Source of the DNA: Strigamia acuminata
Lineage: Eukaryota; Arthropoda; Chilopoda; Geophilomorpha; Linotaeniidae
DNA length: 64,000 nt
Assembly: GCA_949358305.1 (NCBI GenBank)
Contig: OX442315.1
Location: 22,470,427-22,534,426, forward strand
Direction: 5' to 3'
This document shows, piece after piece, positions 1-12,200 of this stretch. The position numbers were made by a program, and so were the translations under genes. The notes beneath the pieces are model-generated. The model did not search any database. It saw only the letters and a program-made list of their open reading frames with translations, and was not told where the DNA came from. Positions within the stretch are counted from its first letter, which is position 1; each line of letters starts with the position of its first letter.

Positions 1-951
1 GATTCCCGCATAGCGGTGCAGTTTTTATTCATTTTCAATTAAATGCAAAAATTGGAACGACGCGCTGCTTCAACTTGCCGCTTTTTTCAATCCCTTTGGT
101 GGTTCTTGTGAAGTGATGGGTCCGTTGATTAAACTCATTTTGCCATCATTTGCAAAGAAAGGTGAACGGCAAACCTCCAGAGATGTCATCCCACATGAGG
201 GCCGAGACATATAAAGGAAATGCAAACGAATTCTTTCCGTAAAGGAAAGAAGAAAAAAAAATTATTCTGCTTAAATTTAATTTTGTAACTTTACTTTAAT
301 AAAAAAAGAGAAAGAAAATGAGTAACCAGGGAAAAGAAAGAAAAAATATTTATATTCAATTGCAGATATTTAGATAAGCTAAAAAAAATAGGATGGCCGT
401 GAATCAGATTGTGCGTTTGCATCTCATTTATGGATCAACTTAAAAGAGGTCACTTTGTTTCTTAATCCTTCTTTTCTTATTCTAATGTGACTCACCTGGA
501 TTTGTGTTTGAGCTTGAGGCAATAACAGCTGCGCAGAGAAAAGAAAAAGAAAAAAAGGTTTGCTGTATAATATTGAGAAAGGAAAAAAAAATATTCTACC
601 ATTTTTTTCTCAAAAGCAATTATCGAGTTGAACGATTGCAATAATCATTTAGCTGGAATGGATTTTGGTTTTTATTTCTCCATCTTCACATTTACCGTTT
701 TAAATTAGGTGGATGAAATTACTTTTGTGTTGGAAATCAAATGGGTGAAAAAAATTAATATCTTTTATGATTAATAAACTGAAGTTTAAATTTGAGAATT
801 TTTCTAAAATTCATTTTAACATTTAAAAAAAAAAATTATATTTATTAAAACTGAATTAAACGTTGCGACTCGGGGACGCCAACGTGCCCCAGTCATTCCC
901 CCACGTTGCAAGATCTCACCGCTAGGGATCTGGGGAAAAGACCCCCAGAAC
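1..951. other. AT-rich non-coding stretch
   Basis: No open frame, RNA gene or repeat that I recognise. Many A/T homopolymer runs. From about 855 to 950 the base composition becomes clearly more GC-rich, leading into a TATA-like box. Confidence 0.6.
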
Positions 952-958
952 TATAAAA
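952..958 (+). promoter_or_regulatory. TATA-like box of a possible small transcription unit
   Basis: TATAAAA lies at the 3' edge of a locally GC-rich stretch (about 855-950) in otherwise AT-rich DNA. An ATG-initiated frame follows 150 bp downstream and an AATAAA follows that. TATA-like strings are common by chance in such DNA, so this is weak on its own; the ordered combination is what makes it worth listing. Confidence 0.25.
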
Positions 959-1109
959 TGTAAATTCTTTGTCTAACGAAAGCCTTGAACTCAATCGCAT
1001 CGTTCTTGACTCACAAAAATAGTGCTGCATTGCTTTATTTAGTTGTTCAAATCTTCTACCTGCGACTGTCATTCGCCTGCTATCAATTAACGAGAAGGGA
1101 AGAGAGAAA

Positions 1110-1337
1110 ATGCGGTTAAATAAAAGCAGTAAACAAGGATTAGGATCCTATCTAACCAGCAGAACAGACGTTCCCATACAAGTTGTGTTTTTCCATCTGG
1201 TGGCTGGTCCAGATGGCAAAAATACGCTTCAAGTGAAGTGGTGCGCGACCAAGTGTGAAATACCTTTTTTTCCATGTCAGTTTAACACTTATCAGCAATT
1301 ATTACAACAACGTAAAGCACGTAGTATGCAAAAATAA
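1110..1337 (+). CDS. Hypothetical 75-aa ORF, unrecognised
   Basis: A 75-codon frame starts at an ATG, preceded by a purine-rich stretch, and ends at a TAA that overlaps an AATAAA (1333-1338). It sits downstream of a TATA-like box at 952. The product is basic with four Cys/His-type residues near its middle, no signal peptide and no domain I recognise. It could equally be a chance frame or part of a non-coding transcript. Order TATA, ORF, poly(A) signal is the only support. Confidence 0.15.
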   Translation: MRLNKSSKQGLGSYLTSRTDVPIQVVFFHLVAGPDGKNTLQVKWCATKCEIPFFPCQFNTYQQLLQQRKARSMQK

Positions 1338-1339
1338 AA

Positions 1340-4300
1340 GAAGTTTAAAAATAGGTTGATGCAAGCCACTTCTCTCACAATTTCTTCGAAATATTTTAAA
1401 CAAAACTCTTTTTACTGTACATGTCAGGAGGAAATTTTTTGTTAATTTTTTTTATCATGGACGAATGTCTCCAAAGCGTACTAAGAATCACCACAAATCA
1501 ATTTAGCATGCAAAGTGATCAAAAGATTAGATGAAAGTTGGTGAAAGCTATAGAATCAATAGAAATTATGTGAATTTACAAGTGATGAAGTGAGTCTTAA
1601 TACCCGTTGAATAAATTTAAGTTGTCAATAATTTCCAGATGGAGCTTTACCTTTAGCCATTGGCTCTCTAATATACTCGCACAATCAGAAACATGTCGGA
1701 TTTTATTGCTAAAGTTTCAAATTAAAATCTAAATTTTCCGATAAATTTAAAAGTCATCAATTAAATTTCTAGTGAGAATAATTTGCTTTTAAATGAAAAA
1801 TGTGGCAATAAATTGCAAGGAAGCCAGTATTTCACGTATAAATCAAAACCTTTTGTTAAAATAATAATTTTTTTTCTCACGCCATTGAGTCTAATAACAT
1901 TTCACTAACAGTTTTGAAAAGTAAACTTTGCTCTTTGTGTTATTACTTCTGCACTGGCATTTTAGGCGTACATTACACTCCATTAAGTTAAGGCATAAAA
2001 AAGGATGAAAAAAAAACACTAAACCTACATGATATAAAATGCTAATTTCATAAAAGATTTTTTTTTAGTCTTTAATTTTAAACAAACTTTGCTGTTGTAG
2101 TAGTTGGTTCAATAAACATCAATAGACATTAATTCCTTCTGGTCAAACGATTGTTAATGCTGTATATGCGCCTTTAATTCTGCAGTAATGAATCACATCT
2201 TTCCCTGTAGGCTTTTGGACACCATTTAGCGGAGGGCAGGAGGTGTAATTAACAAGATATCAATCATTTTTATCTAGGGACCAGTATTAATTGCAAGGAA
2301 AGCTGTCATGCTCTTTATGAGCGACAAGGCGATTTGATAAAAGCGCATTGTTTTTGTTGTTTTGTTGTCAAGAAATTTCATTACATCAAATTAGAGGCAG
2401 TTCACAGAGCAAGGCTCCCAAGAAACGGTCAACACTTATAAAATGGTATACCGGTAACTTTAATTTTTGCATTAATTTTAATGGTATTAATTTGATTGGA
2501 ATTAATTGGTTTTATTAGATTAGGCATTAAATATTCAAATTTTCAAACGATACGCAACACACATTCAATATTAAGTTATTAAAAGGATAGCTGATGAAAA
2601 CGCAGTTGCAATTGAAATTCTTGTACATTAAACTAGACAAAATTCCAGAGATTCCTGGAGATTTAATTTTTCTAGTAAAATCAAAATTACGCATAAAGAC
2701 CGGATGTGCACAAGTATACTAGACCCGGAAGCTTTTGCAATTAATTTTGCGAATAAGGTAAAGGGAAATATTTAAGGCATTTAAGAGAAAACGTTTTAAA
2801 GACTATAAAAAAAAATATTTGTGTGGAATTTAATTCGTGATAAAACAATTGAAAATACAATTTTAAAGCAAACATTTTGATATACGGTTTGTTTTATTAA
2901 AGTGCTTGTATCATAAAATAAAAATGTATCAAGAAAATTTAAGTGTCTCTTGTGACGTCAACACACTATTAACTTACTGATAGCTCGGGTAAAATTGCTT
3001 ATTATCCTTCTCTCTTCCAAGTCACCGCGGGCGCAAAAAAAGCACCGCCTTGATATCAAAATGGCTTCTCTGTCTTACATTTAGGCATAGCACTTTAAAA
3101 GATAACCAAGTTTGCCAAGTTTGTTTAAAACTTTATTAAAAGTATGAATATCGAATTTAATTGACTTGTTTCTTTTAAAATTTAAGTACTGGATTGAGTT
3201 TCCGTCAAAACGAGTAAAGATAAAAGTGTAAATGTTGAATTTATCTTTTTTCAAACGATGTACGTATAATTAATTTTTTAAAAATTTAACCAAAATCCAT
3301 AAAAAAGATGTTTCGTTTGTAACTGTTTAACTTTTGTTTTTGTTAAATTCCAGACTTAATTCATAAACAAATGAATTAGTCTCTGGGTACGATTATACGT
3401 GAAAAGATTACCTGCACGTATTTCCTACGAAATTTACGAGTTTGCTTTCCCAGGAGAAAAAACAGATGCTTGTCAGAATGTTGCTTCATAACATTTTTTT
3501 GTACTTTGAAAGCACCTTCACTTCAGTGAACACTTAAAACACGCATAGCAAAAACCAAAACCATGCACAAAGCTGATAAGCTACTGTGCTGCGTTGCTGA
3601 AGTAATTTCATTTTTCTATTTTTTTAACCTCTCTCTGGTGATTTACGCTTCTTTGCTTTTCAAATTCATCAACAGTTTTAGAAAAGAATTTCTATTTGAA
3701 TGTTTAGACCAGGATATTGTATACAAATATTGTATACAAATACTCAAAACAAGAAATGAACACTCGTAGGAATGAATTTTCCGAGTGTTTGTCATTGCAT
3801 TATGAAATTGTAATCTGATTTATTTCTTAAAACGGGCAGACAATTTTTTTTAAGTTATTCTTAAACGGGATTAAAATGGATAAAAACGAATTAACGGCTA
3901 TTGTGCCCTTGAATTTTGCATAAATTGCATTATTTAATCAGCTTTGCAAACGCAAGCCAGGAAAATAATGTTTTGGAAAAAAACCGAGATTAAATTTCCG
4001 TCGACAGATGTCGAGTCCAAAGTGAGAGTCGGTGCGAAAAGTCAGTGAAGTAAAAATCTCGTTGTGACTGCTGTGAACAAATCAAAGAACGTTAGACATT
4101 TTTTTTCCTTCTTTTTCTATCTTTTTCTTTCTTGTGCAGAGAAATTTATTACTTTTTTGTTTTTCTTTCCTCCCTCGTGTTGTAGGACCAAAGGAGTAAT
4201 CTAAGTTGTCACCTCCCTTGACATCATTTATCACCAGTCAACCGATTGCAAAGACAAACACAAAGTGACTGCAGTATAGAAAATAAGTTTAAAAAAAAAT

Positions 4301-7300
4301 AAAGAATAAAAAATAAAAGAAACCACCATTCCTTTGTTGAATATTTAAAACACTTCCACTACCTTTTCTCGTCTAACAACACAGTACATAAACATAAAAT
4401 GGCTTCCTGCTGAGTGAAAACAACTCAGATTATTCAACCATATTTCAAATTTAAAGTTGATACACACTGAGCATACATAAATAAAAATGTATAGCCTATA
4501 TCACTAATATTTACACAAAAATCGATTTGTAACTGCTGTTAAAGACGGTACAAGTGAAACTAGACCTGTTCTAATGTTGATTTTGAAAATATTTTCTTTG
4601 CCCCATCAACTGTCAAGTTTGAATATGCTCACCCAAAGCAGACCACTTATATTTATTTATAGCAACGGGGTTAAAGATGTTGGTGGATAAATAAAGAACA
4701 ACACGCTTCGAGTCACGAACCAGGGCAGCGAGAGCACGTTTCAATTTTTATGCGGAGACAATTCATTACGGAAGCTCTTAGATTGCATCTTAGTTGGCAT
4801 GGCAACGCATATTCATCTAGCTTCTTTTGCTAAGTAGGATTTATAAGCGAAAATCCAGCAAAAGTTTTCGTTTTTTAATTTTTTTTAAAACTTTTTTTTA
4901 AAACTTTTTTTTATTTTTTCAAATCCGAAATTAAAAACAGTAGAAATTTCACTTTGTCAACTTATTTACAATTTGCCCTCAACATGCAAATTTCGCAATA
5001 TTTTTGCTCGAGCTCCTGTCTCAGCATATAAATGAAACTGGTGAAAAGACGTCGCTAATTGACTTTCTCCACGCCCCAATCCACTTGACATTAATGAGTG
5101 CTTTTAATGTCGTTTGCTTTGTGCTATTACCATTCATTAGGCCAAGTGCTTTACAACTTTGCAGTGTCTTTTCCACCTCACAAACATCTTTCTTAAACTT
5201 CAAAAACACTTTTTGTTCGATTTTGAAATAAGTTTTAATTAGTTCTTTACATGTGCCAATTTTATTATCTCATTCGACGATTAATCAGCAGTGATATTCA
5301 TAAAAGAAACCACTTTTTCTGTGTCCGTGCCAGAAGCTATTGTCATTTTATATATTGTCAACTGTCCAAGTGATGCTTTGAAAGGGACATCTAAAAAGGA
5401 TTAACCTTTTCAGTCGTGACAGGCTATCTACTCATCTGCTGACATTATACTGCAATTGCCAAAAGGGGACAATTTGCTAAGACAAGTGCAGCCGTGTCAG
5501 TGTCTCACGACACACATGATGCATGTTTCTAGTCGAAAGATACATCAAGTCACTTTCATTACACGTTTGCAAACCCTCAAGACATACTTTCTGTAGTCGC
5601 CAACCAACGAATAAATGTGTTTCTGTCAGTCCGGAAGCGTGTCATCAACCTTTTAACCGCCACTTTTTCTTGTAAATGTGACACAGTTTGTGCTTTTACA
5701 CGCGTTACAGCATACTAATGTGATAAATTCCGTAGCTAACAACGTTTGAAAACCGTGTTTGTTTTTTTTTCAACACAAAACAAGTCTAGGAAGAAGTAAT
5801 AAGAACTAGACTTGTAAATTTTTAGTCGTACCTAATCTATAACTACGGCACACAAACACTTTTATACGTGTGTTATACTTGCCCCCTCTAGGTATAAATT
5901 ACTTGATTAAATTTGTAAGGGACGATAACTCGCCATCGTGACCAACAGGTGAGTTTTCCGTTGTGGTAGTAGAGAAGTCGAGGAGAGGAAATCACATTTG
6001 TGGACAACCGAGGCTTCCTGCTATACCACATCCACTCTTTAGCTCCTACTTCCCAATTTCGCTCTCTTTCCCTGCGGACATTACAAGGCGGCAAACTGTC
6101 GTATCCTACAGGTATGGGAAGAAGCCAAACTCTAAATTGAATCATGACAATCCCCTGTTGATGCTGAGAGGGAGAAAATGAAATTTGGAACAAAAAGTGA
6201 GAACAACTTTCTCTTGCCTTCGTTTTTTTTTTGTTATAAGAAGAATCTTCTCATATCATATACCTCAGGTCAAAGAAATATGAGAGTTCAATATTGGATG
6301 ACAAATTGTTGTGTACACTCTACTATTCAACCGAGGTGGATTTTTGGATTTTTTAATTGGATTTTTTTTTTTTTAAATAAAAAATCATATATATTTGTAA
6401 GACAAATATAATGTATTTATCTTTAACGCAATTAGATTTAGAAAACTTTGTAAGCTCTTTCAACAAGTAAACAGTATGGTTTGAAAAAAGAGAGAAACAA
6501 AAAAAAGGAAAATGTGTTATGCATTTTCAATCCAGTTTAAGCAGTTTACTTACTTCTGTTTTAAGTTATCTTGCAGTTTCTTCACGTTTGCAGCCTGATG
6601 CTGATAGTTTGTTTTTGGAGTGAAGAGGTTCCTAGGAACACACTACCAATAGCAACGACAACCATTGGGGATGTGATAACGTCAATAACATACAATATAA
6701 AATTGAATTTGCACATAGAATAATTATAACCTATGGAACCATATTTTATATAGTTATAAAATGTAAAATGTGCTTAAGTTAATTTAATCATTGTAAGTTA
6801 GTTGCACGTGTATTACCGCTACCGGTTTGAGACTTTTGTTGCTCTTTAATCGCTAATTATGAATATTTATTACAAACATCCCATGCGAAGTTGCATTTTG
6901 TTCAAACACTCTTACATCACGTTTCCTCCACATGGTACTTCATTTGCCTTGGTTAGGAATCATAAAACAAAAAGTCTAGAAGGGAAAAAGAAAAATAAAA
7001 GAAAGTGACACTTGTAATGTACTGAAAAAATGCGTGAAATGTGACGTTTTATTAAAGACCAAAGTTGACACAAAGCAGATAAACAAAATTGCACCACTAC
7101 ATTTCAGTTTAGAAAGTGAGTGAAAAATTTACTCACCAAATAATTGACTTACAAGTTAAGCAAAACAAATTTATACCTACAGATTTGAATAAAACAATTA
7201 TTTTGCATTTAACATACGGTAACCCAAAATTACGTATACCGGTATTTAGTTATCTAGTTTAGTTACAAATCCAGATTTTAAAAATATCACTTGTGCCAAA

Positions 7301-7420
7301 AGTTTAGAAATTTGAAAAAATAATTTCTTAAGTTTAGAAAGTGCAACATAATTTGCAAACTGTGATGTATTGCATACACTCCTGCAAACTGGGTACGTTA
7401 TTGTCATTTACTAGTCAATA
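1340..7420. other. Gene-poor AT-rich stretch
   Basis: Open frames here are all under about 100 codons, lack family resemblance and look like chance frames. Local patches of balanced composition occur (for example about 5,940-6,190, which includes a donor-like CAG|GTGAGT at 5,946-5,954) but I could not build an exon from them. The distance between recognisable genes would suit intronic or regulatory DNA of a gene lying outside the window; that is inference. Confidence 0.5.
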
Positions 7421-7429
7421 TTGCCAATA

Positions 7430-7774
7430 ATGGGCAAAGCTAAAAAATTATCTCATGATGAAAAGGTGAGAATTCTGGAGCTTCGATGTGCAGGAAAAAA
7501 AATAAAAGAAATAGCTTCTGAACTCCAGAGATCTGAGTCTTCAATCTCAAAGTGCCTAACACGAATTAAAGAAGATGATAACGCCAAATTAGGACCAAGA
7601 AAACGCTCGGGAAGACCAAAAATCACTACAAAGCGAGATGTGACTGCCCTGAAAAATACGATTCATGCCAATCATTTTTCATCTTCAACTACTCTGGCTC
7701 GAAAGTGGTCTACTTCTATTAGAAGAAAGGTTTCCAGATCCACTGTTTGGCAACGGATTCAGAGGGCCATGTAA
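7430..7774 (+). pseudogene. Tc1/mariner-type transposase, N-terminal DNA-binding half only
   Basis: The 114-aa product begins MGKAKKLSHDEKVRILEL and shows a first helix-turn-helix (about residues 8-45), a basic linker with an AT-hook-like SGRPK motif (about 63-67) and a second helix-turn-helix-like segment (about 72-112, ending SRSTVWQRIQ). This is the bipartite paired-like DNA-binding region of Tc1-family transposases. The frame ends at a TAA directly after it, and I find no DDE catalytic domain in any frame of the next kilobase. Full-length family members are about 340 aa, so this is a truncated relic, or a DNA-binding-only derivative. I chose ATG 7430; an upstream in-frame TTG is not a credible eukaryotic start. 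Terminal inverted repeats were not found. Confidence 0.75.
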
Positions 7775-8910
7775 TGGATGTGATGGAGACCTTTTTGTAG
7801 TTGTAATTAGTGGTTGACTTGTTTTAGAATTTTTATATTTTTATTTTGTTTGACAATTTGCTTCTTCAAATATCAATTTTTTCCCCGTTGCTTTGCTAGT
7901 AAGAAGAGTTTTGTAACTTAAGTAGTTTGTAATGTTTTCAACTTTTTGATGTGGATTATTGGTAAAAATTTTCAGTTTTTAAAGTTTGAGTTTGTTTCTA
8001 TCATGTACAGGCTGTACGTGACGTTGGTGAAAGAGGAAAAAACTGGTTTTGAAAAATATTCCACATTGATTTGACATTAAGAAAGAGAGCTAGAAGCAAG
8101 AGAGAGGAAAAAAAGTGGGGAAAGTTCAAATTTAACCAATAGACGGAAAAGTTGTATAGTACCCTGTTATCTGATATAATTAAAATGGCAACATTAATGT
8201 TCACATTCTGATGCACACAAGTGCTTGTTAACTTTTTCTCTCTCTCTCATGTTTTGACGTTTCAAGCATCAAAAAATAAATTTCTTCTCCAGCTGTTGCA
8301 AAAGTACAATTTAAAAATGCAAAAAAATAAATATATCTTCTATACAATAACTTAAAGACCGAAGAAAATATAAAACTAAATTAAATGAAAAACAACTTAG
8401 AACAGAAGTGCTTTAAAAATCGTTGAATTATAATTTTACATTTTTTTCAGCTAGAAGTTTGAATTTGAAAACTCAATACAAATTGTGCATTAAAATTTAT
8501 GTGCGCAAGGCTAAAGAGGCAGAATTAATGTCATTTAAAAAGAGTAAAAAGTAGAATGACAGATTGATCCACTTGTGGAATTTTTATCAAGTGTTGAAGG
8601 ATTAAAAGAATTAATATTTAAAATATGAAACTTAATCCTTTTTCTATCTTGAAAGGAGACATTTTTCTTATCTTCTAGAGTGATTAGGTCTTAGATATAT
8701 ATTAAGTCGCATTTAATGCTAGTTTAATATTGATCAATTTAACTATTTTTTATGTTATGAATTAAAGGTCCAATGCTCTTTCACCTCCTGGTGAGCGGTA
8801 CATTTATCGTTGATAATGATAATCAGCATTCCGTCTTGATGCCTATTCTTTCATAAAAGAATAAGAAATTTATATACTGGTATAAAGTGAAAACGTCCCT
8901 TTGTAGAAAG
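7775..8910. other. Non-coding AT-rich stretch downstream of the Tc1 relic
   Basis: No credible coding frame, no remnant of the missing transposase catalytic domain and no clear inverted repeat partner were seen. Confidence 0.5.
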
Positions 8911-8919
8911 GGCTAACCG

Positions 8920-9234
8920 AGCCCCCTCTACAGTTTGTGCCCAGTATCTTGATACTAAATCCGTACTGCGCATCCCATTCTGCGCAGATGATTTTCTAAT
9001 TCCAGTTGTTATTTATAGATAAATAAATAAATAAAAATATTTGGGTGCTACGCTGTAAATAACTTTTAATAATGAGTTTATTGTTGTTTATTTACTTTAT
9101 TTTAGCATTATTAGGTCTAATATTAGGCTTAATACTGCAAAATAACAACTGGAATTAGAAAATCGTCTGCGCAGAATGGGATGCGCAGTACAAATTTAGC
9201 ATCAAGATACCGGGCGTGAACTGTAGACAAGGCT
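8920..9234. mobile_element. MITE-like foldback element with about 94-bp inverted repeats
   Basis: The left arm (8920-9013) and right arm (9141-9234) are inverted copies of each other over about 94 bp. They share blocks such as TCTGCGCAGAATGGGATGCG on the right and its reverse complement on the left. I count roughly ten mismatches, concentrated at the outer ends. The AT-rich spacer is 127 bp and encodes nothing. Similarity may extend weakly a further 15-20 bp outward on both sides (about 8901 and 9255). I could not identify a target-site duplication, so the exact ends and superfamily are unknown. Confidence 0.75.
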
Positions 9235-9255
9235 TAATCTAGTCCGGGCAAAACT

Positions 9256-12200
9256 CTGGGACTTAAACCCTTTTAATGTTCGATAAATGCCTAAAACTTT
9301 CTCTATATCGGGCACCGAGCACTGACTCACGGTTCTGGGACCAAGGTTGATCTCGCGTGCTGGAGGGACACTCGGCGGGTTTGCAAGTATGTGATGCACA
9401 TGCGCATGTACACGGTCGAAGATTTTTCCCTCTTGTTCTAACTTGATGTGCTCGTGGCCGCGCGATTTAAATATCATATGTAAAGTGCAGCAATATCATT
9501 TAATGTCTAAAATCAAGACTCGTGGACGTTCGTAAAGGTTAGATTTGTATAAGTATGATTAATTAATTTTGCTAAAACATATTCTTAATTCAGTTTGAAT
9601 TGGATCTTGGAAATGTACAACAAATAGCTCGTGTTTGTTTGGTATTGTATCGTTGCTGGAGCTATACAGATACAGTTCATTTCTTCCCCATTGTACACAC
9701 AGAATTCAATTGTCCGATGTGCGTTGTGAAAAAAAGTTTTTAGTTCATCTATTGATTGTCCAATATCCGCCTGTGGTTTAGGCTTTCAGGAAACCAATTC
9801 CAACATGACAGAAAAAAATAAGACGAAAAAAAAATTGTTTGGCGGCTTTCAGTTTGTTTAACAGTAAAGTGCAAAGAAAAATACGAATCACTAAAAACGT
9901 ATCTGACTTGGATAGAATCACAGAAAAAGAGCTTTTCGACATCATTATCTTAACGTAATCATGTTGGATTTGATAATTGAATTAAGATTTGATAATTAAA
10001 TTATGATTTGATTTCTGCGGTTGACCGGAGATTCTGACGAAGCTTTTCTGATTTTGAAGACAAGAAATCTTTCTCGTGTGTTTTTACTTTGATTATTTTT
10101 TTATTAAGTAATTTGGGATTCAGTAAAAGATTTTTTTTCTCTTCTTACTTTGCATTAAATAACATATAGAGTCATAAAAACTTTTCTTGGGGATGAGGAT
10201 GAGTTTCAGAAAAAGCCGTTGGCAAGATAAGAACTAAGATCTTGTGAAATCCTCCTCCTTCAAAAAGCAATTCCTTTCCATTTGGTGTGTGTAGCCAGTC
10301 ACCTGTTTATTTATTCATTCATTCATTCAAATTCCACGTTTTCTGGCCTTCTTCTCGACTCCATTTGCGAGAACAGGAAGAGATCAATGTTTGTTGTGAG
10401 TGGTTGAGTTTCGCACATAGCAGGAAGATTTAGTCTTTCCCTTCTCCTTTTCTGCGTGTGACTATCAGATATGGAACCGAGGATATTGCTCAGTGAAGAT
10501 GTAAAGCCAAGAAGCCAGGGAACCGTTAAGCTTTGTTTTTCCGTTAGAAAATTTAAAAAAAAAAGTTTTATTTAATAATTTATATTTTGATTGAAACTAG
10601 TACTTATATATATGTGCAAATTTAGTTATTTTAGACTGTAATTACTTTAGGTGCACAAACACGAAGATCTATACCTCGAAGGAGATGCACATATTTGAGG
10701 AATTGAATTTTTAAAATAGAAATATGATTTAGTGCGCATTACTTGAATTCGAAATTTGACTGCCGTCATGAATCCAAAATAACCCAAATATAGGATCTGT
10801 GTGCATTCTTACTTGTTAGATCAATAATCTTAAATGCAGATTTTTTTTATACACCGGCAAAAATGTTGACATTTTAAAATAAAAACATAATATTATCTTC
10901 TGCTACTTGAGTTATACGTAAGGTGTTCTCTCACCTTCTCTTGGTAGATACGATCATAAATAACCACGATGACATTAAAAAAAATTATTGATTGGTTCAT
11001 ATTATAGCAAAAAAATTCCACAAAATAAATTAGAAAAATAGAAGAATTTTTCTGCTGAAGCTGGAACAAATGAAAATAAATTAAATCACCTGTAATGTGA
11101 AGTTTATTCTTGATAACATATGTGTTTGTTTCATTAATTTTCTTTTTATTAATTTTTTTCCAAACCGCAGCATGTGTGTTCGCAAATGACAACTTTGAAA
11201 AAAGGTCAAATCATGAAGTCGATGAAGGCGTGGTCATGTTTCCCTGTTTTTAACATGTATTGCCGCATCTGTAGCAATTCTCGCTCGCCAGGTGCAATTA
11301 ATTAAATAAATCGACTTACCAACTTTACAGACCATAAGCTATAATTATCGGAAGTAAATAAACGGCTGAGCAATGTATTTATTTCTAATATTACAGCTAA
11401 TATTACAGTGATATTTGTATTACGAGGGCAAACACTAATGAACCACGCGTAATAAAGTTGGAAAATAAATAAAAAGTTTGCTTTGCATTTAGTAAATGTT
11501 GATTCAACTGGAATGTGAAAGAAAACACGAGGTGATGTGAATTAATAATTAGTATATTGGCTATTGGGCTATTTGTTGGCTCAGTTTGTGTGAATTCGAC
11601 CACAAACAAGTCTTGAACTAAATAACGAGAAAAACAAGTAAAAATACAAAATTGTAAAAGCGGCTTAAATATGTCAAAAGAATAAATGATGTAATTTTTC
11701 ACTTCCTAACTGTTACAACATTCCGCGTGAGCATTAAAATTTAATCTTGTACAAACACGTACCTGATTGCCAACAGGATTAAATTTTCACGTTCAAGTCG
11801 TATGATGTAGTGGTGAATCACAAACCATAAAAATAAACTTGGTGTGATGAGTCTCATGCAAAGGGCTAATGCATCTAGACTAGATTGCGCTAAAGGGTGC
11901 TTTTTCGTCTCAAAACGGCTGATTTTACACATCTTATTAACATTTTTAAATGAAAAGTACTGTTTAATTCAAATTGAGTCACATCTGCGAGATAGATGCA
12001 CTTAATTTGTATTTACAGTTGCCAACGCAAGCAAAAAAAGGTCACATCGTTATCAGTCAAACACAGTACCCATTCTTGGTGGAACTAATATAAAACCAAA
12101 GACAGATACAAGAAAATCCAACCCATCGATCTTGGCTCGACCATGACCACAAATTGTGATAGAGAAACATCGTAAATTTTATCCAAAAGACCTCTTATTA

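Noticed and set aside
9230-9480. 91-codon minus-strand frame in a GC-richer patch
   Set aside because: No family resemblance and it overlaps the edge of the foldback element; composition alone is not enough.
10441-10560. Possible small exon starting ATGGAACCGAGG after TATCAG
   Set aside because: Only about 30 codons before a stop, no convincing donor, and no recognisable product.
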